Below, one piece after another: positions 56,259 to 59,155 of a DNA stretch of 59,155 nucleotides. The position numbers were made by a program, and so were the translations under genes. This DNA comes from an uncultured Lachnospiraceae bacterium (GTDB taxonomy: Bacteria > Bacillota > Clostridia > Lachnospirales > Anaerotignaceae). The notes beneath the pieces are model-generated. The model did no database searches. It saw only the letters and a program-made list of their open reading frames with translations, and had not been told where the DNA came from. The stretch is from NCBI GenBank assembly GCA_944381395.1, contig CALWKY010000025.1, positions 1 to 59,155 on the forward strand, in the 5' to 3' direction. Numbering within the stretch: position 1 is the first letter of the stretch; every line of letters begins with the position of its first letter.

Positions 56259-56532
56259 GTTTCTTCCTCCTTGCCCTATTATCACTCATGTAGTATACCA
56301 TAAAACTTGTAAAAATAAAAGTTTATCCCCTTATCTTTTTCGCGTTTTTTAAAAAAAAGAAAAGCGTCTTATTTATGTTGCTATTCATAAAAATGAGCTT
56401 GGGTTTTCTTGCATAGGACAGGAATAGAAAAGCACCATTTGTCCTCCATCTCATATATTGATAACAAAAAACAGGGAAATTGCTTCGGAAATGCTTTTTT
56501 CCAAGTTTTCCCCAATAAAGGAGGCCATTCCT

Positions 56533-57288
56533 TTGCTTTCAGACAATCCCATGGTTTCCATGGAACATATTTCATTAAGCTACCATAGTCCGCAGGGGGA
56601 AACGAAAGCGGTAGAGGATCTCAGTTTTTCCGTAAAAGAAGGCGAATTTGTTTCTTTGGTAGGTCCCAGCGGCTGTGGAAAAAGCACACTGCTTTCCCTC
56701 CTTGCAGGGCTCATGAAGCCTTCACAAGGCACCCTGTCCATTCATGGTAAAGTCGGATATATGCTGCAGCGAGATCAGCTTTTGCCCTGGCGTACCATTC
56801 GTCAAAATGCGTTATTAGGTCCGGAAGTATCCGGAAAAATTACGCAGCAGGATAAAGATACCGTAGATCATATGTTGAAAAAATATGATCTATGGGAATT
56901 TCGGGATCACTACCCCGCTGAATTATCCGGCGGTATGCGGCAAAGGGTTGCCCTCATTCGTACCCTTGCCATTCATCCCGCAGTGCTTCTATTAGATGAG
57001 CCTTTCAGCGCACTGGATTATCAAACACGTCTTTCTGTTTCTGACGATATTGGACGAATTATCCGCCAGGAAAAAAAGACTGCCCTTCTGGTAACGCATG
57101 ATATTTCAGAAGCAATCAGTCTATCTGACCGGGTGATTGTACTTTCTTCCAGACCGGCAAAGGTAAAACAGATTTTTGATATTTGTCTGACCGTACCCCA
57201 TCACAGCGTTATTTTGGCTAGGGAAGCCCCGGAATTTCCGGAATATTTCAATAGGATCTGGAAGGAGCTGAATCAAGATGCCCAATAA
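56533..57288 (+). CDS. ABC transporter ATP-binding protein (SsuB/TauB-like)
   Basis: A 251-residue ATPase. Walker A GPSGCGKST near residue 45, Q-loop MLQRDQLLP, signature LSGGMRQR near 138, Walker B VLLLDEPFS near 158 and the switch His in VTHDISEA near 195. The TTG start is chosen because AAAGGAGG lies eight bases upstream and the longer frame's ATG has no site. Family members import sulfonates, nitrate, thiamine precursors or similar; here no substrate is indicated. Confidence 0.85.
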   Translation: MLSDNPMVSMEHISLSYHSPQGETKAVEDLSFSVKEGEFVSLVGPSGCGKSTLLSLLAGLMKPSQGTLSIHGKVGYMLQRDQLLPWRTIRQNALLGPEVSGKITQQDKDTVDHMLKKYDLWEFRDHYPAELSGGMRQRVALIRTLAIHPAVLLLDEPFSALDYQTRLSVSDDIGRIIRQEKKTALLVTHDISEAISLSDRVIVLSSRPAKVKQIFDICLTVPHHSVILAREAPEFPEYFNRIWKELNQDAQ

Positions 57289-58090
57289 AAACATCCCTTC
57301 GCCCGCACAAGCTGCTTATTTACGAAGCTTGCATCATCACCGTCAAATGGTGCGCTTATGCCGGTATGCGCTTTTTTTCTGTTTCTTTTTTTTGTGGGAA
57401 ATCGCAGCTGATTTGGGTTGGATTGATGCCTTCATTTTCAGCAGTCCTTCCCGTATGTTCCAAGCATTCTGCACCTTATTAGAAAATGGGTTATTGCTCC
57501 ATCATCTTTCCGTTACCATAGCGGAAACCGTTGTGGGTTTTTTGCTGGGCACCATACTCGGCACATTATTTGCCATTCTCTTTTGGTGGAACCGCTTTCT
57601 TTCGGAAGTGAGCGAGCCTTATCTGGTTGTTCTCGGCGCATTGCCCAAAACGGCGCTGGCGCCTATTATCATTGTTTGGATTGGTAACAATGTGACTTCT
57701 ATTATCACAGTGGCATTGCTCACCTCTTTGGTTGTTACTATCATGACGGTTTTAGAAGGTTTCCAGCAAGTAGACGAGGAACAGATCAAACTCATCCGTG
57801 TTTTTGGCGGTACAAAACGGCAAATCTTAACGAAGATTGTTTTACCTCAAAATATTCCCTGCATTATGAACGCTTTAAAAGTAAATGTAGGACTTTCCTT
57901 TGTGGGTGTCATTGTTGGTGAATTCTTAGTTGCAAAGGCAGGCTTAGGCTATCTCATCACTTATGGCAGCCAAGTTTTCAAAATGGACTGGGTATTGTTA
58001 AGTGTAATCCTCCTTGCAATATTGGCAGCTATTTTTTATCAAGGCGTCGTTATATTAGAAAAACTGGTAACAAAAAGAAGGAACTATTAA
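57278..58090 (+). CDS. ABC transporter permease (SsuC/TauC-like)
   Basis: A 270-residue permease with about six membrane segments and the EAA loop near residue 165 (EEQIKLIRVFGGTKRQIL in parts) that docks to the ATPase. It overlaps the ATPase gene by 11 bases. No substrate-binding protein gene follows; a terminator and a gene on the other strand come next. Confidence 0.88.
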   Translation: MPNKNIPSPAQAAYLRSLHHHRQMVRLCRYALFFCFFFLWEIAADLGWIDAFIFSSPSRMFQAFCTLLENGLLLHHLSVTIAETVVGFLLGTILGTLFAILFWWNRFLSEVSEPYLVVLGALPKTALAPIIIVWIGNNVTSIITVALLTSLVVTIMTVLEGFQQVDEEQIKLIRVFGGTKRQILTKIVLPQNIPCIMNALKVNVGLSFVGVIVGEFLVAKAGLGYLITYGSQVFKMDWVLLSVILLAILAAIFYQGVVILEKLVTKRRNY

Positions 58091-58190
58091 TACTTCTTAC
58101 TATGACCGGTACTGTAATACTGTATTGGAAAAGTGTTATAGAACTGCAGTCTAAGAAGATCCTTCTTTTGTCTTACCGTTTTTTATATAA

Positions 58191-58219
58191 AAAGGGCATT
58201 CCTTTTTGGAATGCCCTTT
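58191..58219. terminator. Bidirectional terminator between the ABC operon and the oxidoreductase gene
   Basis: 12-bp stem AAAGGGCATTCC (58191-58202) with GGAATGCCCTTT (58208-58219), 5-nt T loop. It ends the convergent oxidoreductase gene and the ABC operon. Confidence 0.75.
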
Positions 58220-58226
58220 CTGTTTA

Positions 58227-59155
58227 TTATCTGCTGCAACGAATCTGCAGGTCTTCCCATTTCCGGTCTACTTCTTTCTGGTAGAGCTCAATGAGGTGTT
58301 CATTTTCTTTCTTGAACAGATGTTTAAATCTGCCCTGAGGTCTCAGGAAGTCTTCGATGGGTTTCTTGTTCTTAGGAGTATAGTTCAGAACCCACTTGCC
58401 ATCGATTACTTCATACAGAGGCCAGTAGCAGGTTTCTACTGCAGCCTTACAGATTTCCAGAATATCGGGGGTGTTATATCTCCAACCTCTGGGGCAAGGA
58501 GCCATAATATTCAGGAATGCTGCACCAGGTGTATAGATAGCCTTTTCAGCCTTCTGGTGCAGATCTCTGAAGTTCTGTACGAAAGTAGTCTGTGCTACAT
58601 AGGGCACATTGTGCTCTGCAATGATATAAGCCAGATCCTTACGGTTCTGAGGCTTACCATTGGACTGAGAGCCAACGGGAGTGGTTGTGGTATCTGCAAA
58701 CATAGGAGTTGCAGAAGAACGCTGGATACCTGTGTTCATGTAAGCGCCGTTATCATAGCAAACATAAACCATATCGGTATTTCTTTCCATTGCGCCGGAC
58801 AGAGACTGGAAACCGATATCATATGTACCACCGTCGCCGCCGAATGCGATGAACTTATAGGTTTCGTCCACTTTGCCTCTCTTCTTCAGTGCTTCGAATG
58901 CAGCTTCTGCACCAGAACAGGTAGCAGCTGCGTTTTCAAATGCGTTGTGGATGTAGGAATCTTCCCAAGCGGTATAAGGATACATGAAAGTAGAAACTTC
59001 CAGACATCCAGTTGCGTTGCAGATCACCGCATGGTCGCCTTCATGCAGTGCTCTCATTACGTTTCTTACTGCAATGGTACCGCCGCAGCCGGCACACATT
59101 CTATGACCAGGTGCCAAACGCTCAGGTTTGGACATCGTTTCTTTGAAGTTATAAG
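58227..59155 (-). CDS. porB: 2-oxoacid (pyruvate):ferredoxin oxidoreductase beta subunit, 5' end at window edge
   Basis: A TPP-binding beta subunit that decarboxylates pyruvate or a related 2-oxoacid and reduces ferredoxin. HRMCAGCGGT near the N terminus, GGDGGTYDIGFQS (TPP/Mg motif GDG) and DNGAYMNTGIQRS are signature motifs. An ATG lies at 59135, but the frame is open to the end of the window and reads YNFKETMSKPERLAPG, as in full-length homologues, so the true start is probably just outside. The subunit type could also be VorB; the neighbouring alpha and gamma genes would decide. Confidence 0.9.
   Translation of the reverse strand, partial: YNFKETMSKPERLAPGHRMCAGCGGTIAVRNVMRALHEGDHAVICNATGCLEVSTFMYPYTAWEDSYIHNAFENAAATCSGAEAAFEALKKRGKVDETYKFIAFGGDGGTYDIGFQSLSGAMERNTDMVYVCYDNGAYMNTGIQRSSATPMFADTTTTPVGSQSNGKPQNRKDLAYIIAEHNVPYVAQTTFVQNFRDLHQKAEKAIYTPGAAFLNIMAPCPRGWRYNTPDILEICKAAVETCYWPLYEVIDGKWVLNYTPKNKKPIEDFLRPQGRFKHLFKKENEHLIELYQKEVDRKWEDLQIRCSR

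Noticed and set aside
56381-56460. 17-codon peptide frame after GGAGG on the minus strand
   Set aside because: Too short, no terminator or promoter, and no second support.
1-59155. CRISPR array, prophage, insertion sequence, tRNA or rRNA
   Set aside because: No regularly spaced repeats, integrase or transposase frames, or tRNA-like cloverleafs were seen; the dense operon structure is ordinary chromosome.

Overview
The window looks like chromosomal DNA of a strict or near-strict anaerobe of the Bacillota, most like a Clostridia/Lachnospirales-type genome. The case rests on several genes together: an anaerobic ribonucleotide reductase, a 2-oxoacid:ferredoxin oxidoreductase, a desulfoferrodoxin-like protein, a rubrerythrin-like protein, a class III fructose-1,6-bisphosphatase, the gene order yerC-pcrA-ligA, sigma-A type promoters (TTGACA/TATAAT) and strong GGAGG ribosome sites. 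The exact genus cannot be read from the sequence. There is no sign of a prophage, insertion sequence, CRISPR array, tRNA or rRNA. Most of the window is housekeeping DNA with dense, well-terminated operons.

Layout. 1-1477: end of nrdD and all of nrdG. 1545-6842: two AEC-family permeases, a YheO-type PAS regulator, ridA, prfC, and a 200-bp nested inverted-repeat element. 6843-10302: a MBOAT/DHHW acyl-transfer operon and a small unlisted membrane-protein gene with its own promoter and terminator. 10362-22837 (minus strand): a nine-gene purine operon purE-F-M-N-O-B-(AICAR transformylase)-D-L, preceded by a ZTP (pfl) riboswitch with a terminator. 22870-32953 (plus strand): the pyrimidine operon pyrC-carA-carB-pyrK-pyrD-pyrF-pyrE-pyrB-pyrI, whose promoter is back-to-back with the purine promoter. 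32962-33480: two small membrane proteins. 33578-35267: a preQ1-type riboswitch leader followed by a radical SAM protein (candidate queuine lyase) and a YhhQ-type transporter, read as a queuosine-precursor salvage operon. 35281-39825: mutS2 and a two-component system. 40322-43443: an HTH-desulfoferrodoxin fusion, a HAD phosphatase, an SDR reductase and a membrane protein. 43504-50689: fbp, a stalk-domain secreted protein, a VOC protein, a 504-residue protein of unknown function, a rubrerythrin-like protein, sfsA and a LysR regulator. 50822-56258: ligA, pcrA, yerC and a PHP phosphatase. 56533-58090: ABC ATPase and permease without a binding protein. 58227-end: 2-oxoacid:ferredoxin oxidoreductase beta subunit.

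How the genes work together. The two nucleotide operons diverge from one 120-bp control region, so purine and pyrimidine synthesis start at the same place but are probably sensed separately: the purine arm carries the ZTP riboswitch, which reports the AICAR/10-formyl-THF state, while the pyrimidine leader is short and has no visible attenuator. In the purine arm the usual bifunctional PurH is split into an AICAR transformylase-only protein and a PurO-type IMP cyclohydrolase; purC is not in the cluster. The most interesting items for follow-up are the nested inverted-repeat element (5689-5890), the HTH-desulforedoxin-superoxide reductase fusion, the rubrerythrin homologue that has lost nearly all diiron ligands, the multi-hairpin preQ1 leader, and the small orphan membrane gene at 9909-10079. 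Start codons were chosen by Shine-Dalgarno spacing; where this shortens the longest open frame, the entry says so. All functional calls are from motif recognition and gene order, without database searches.
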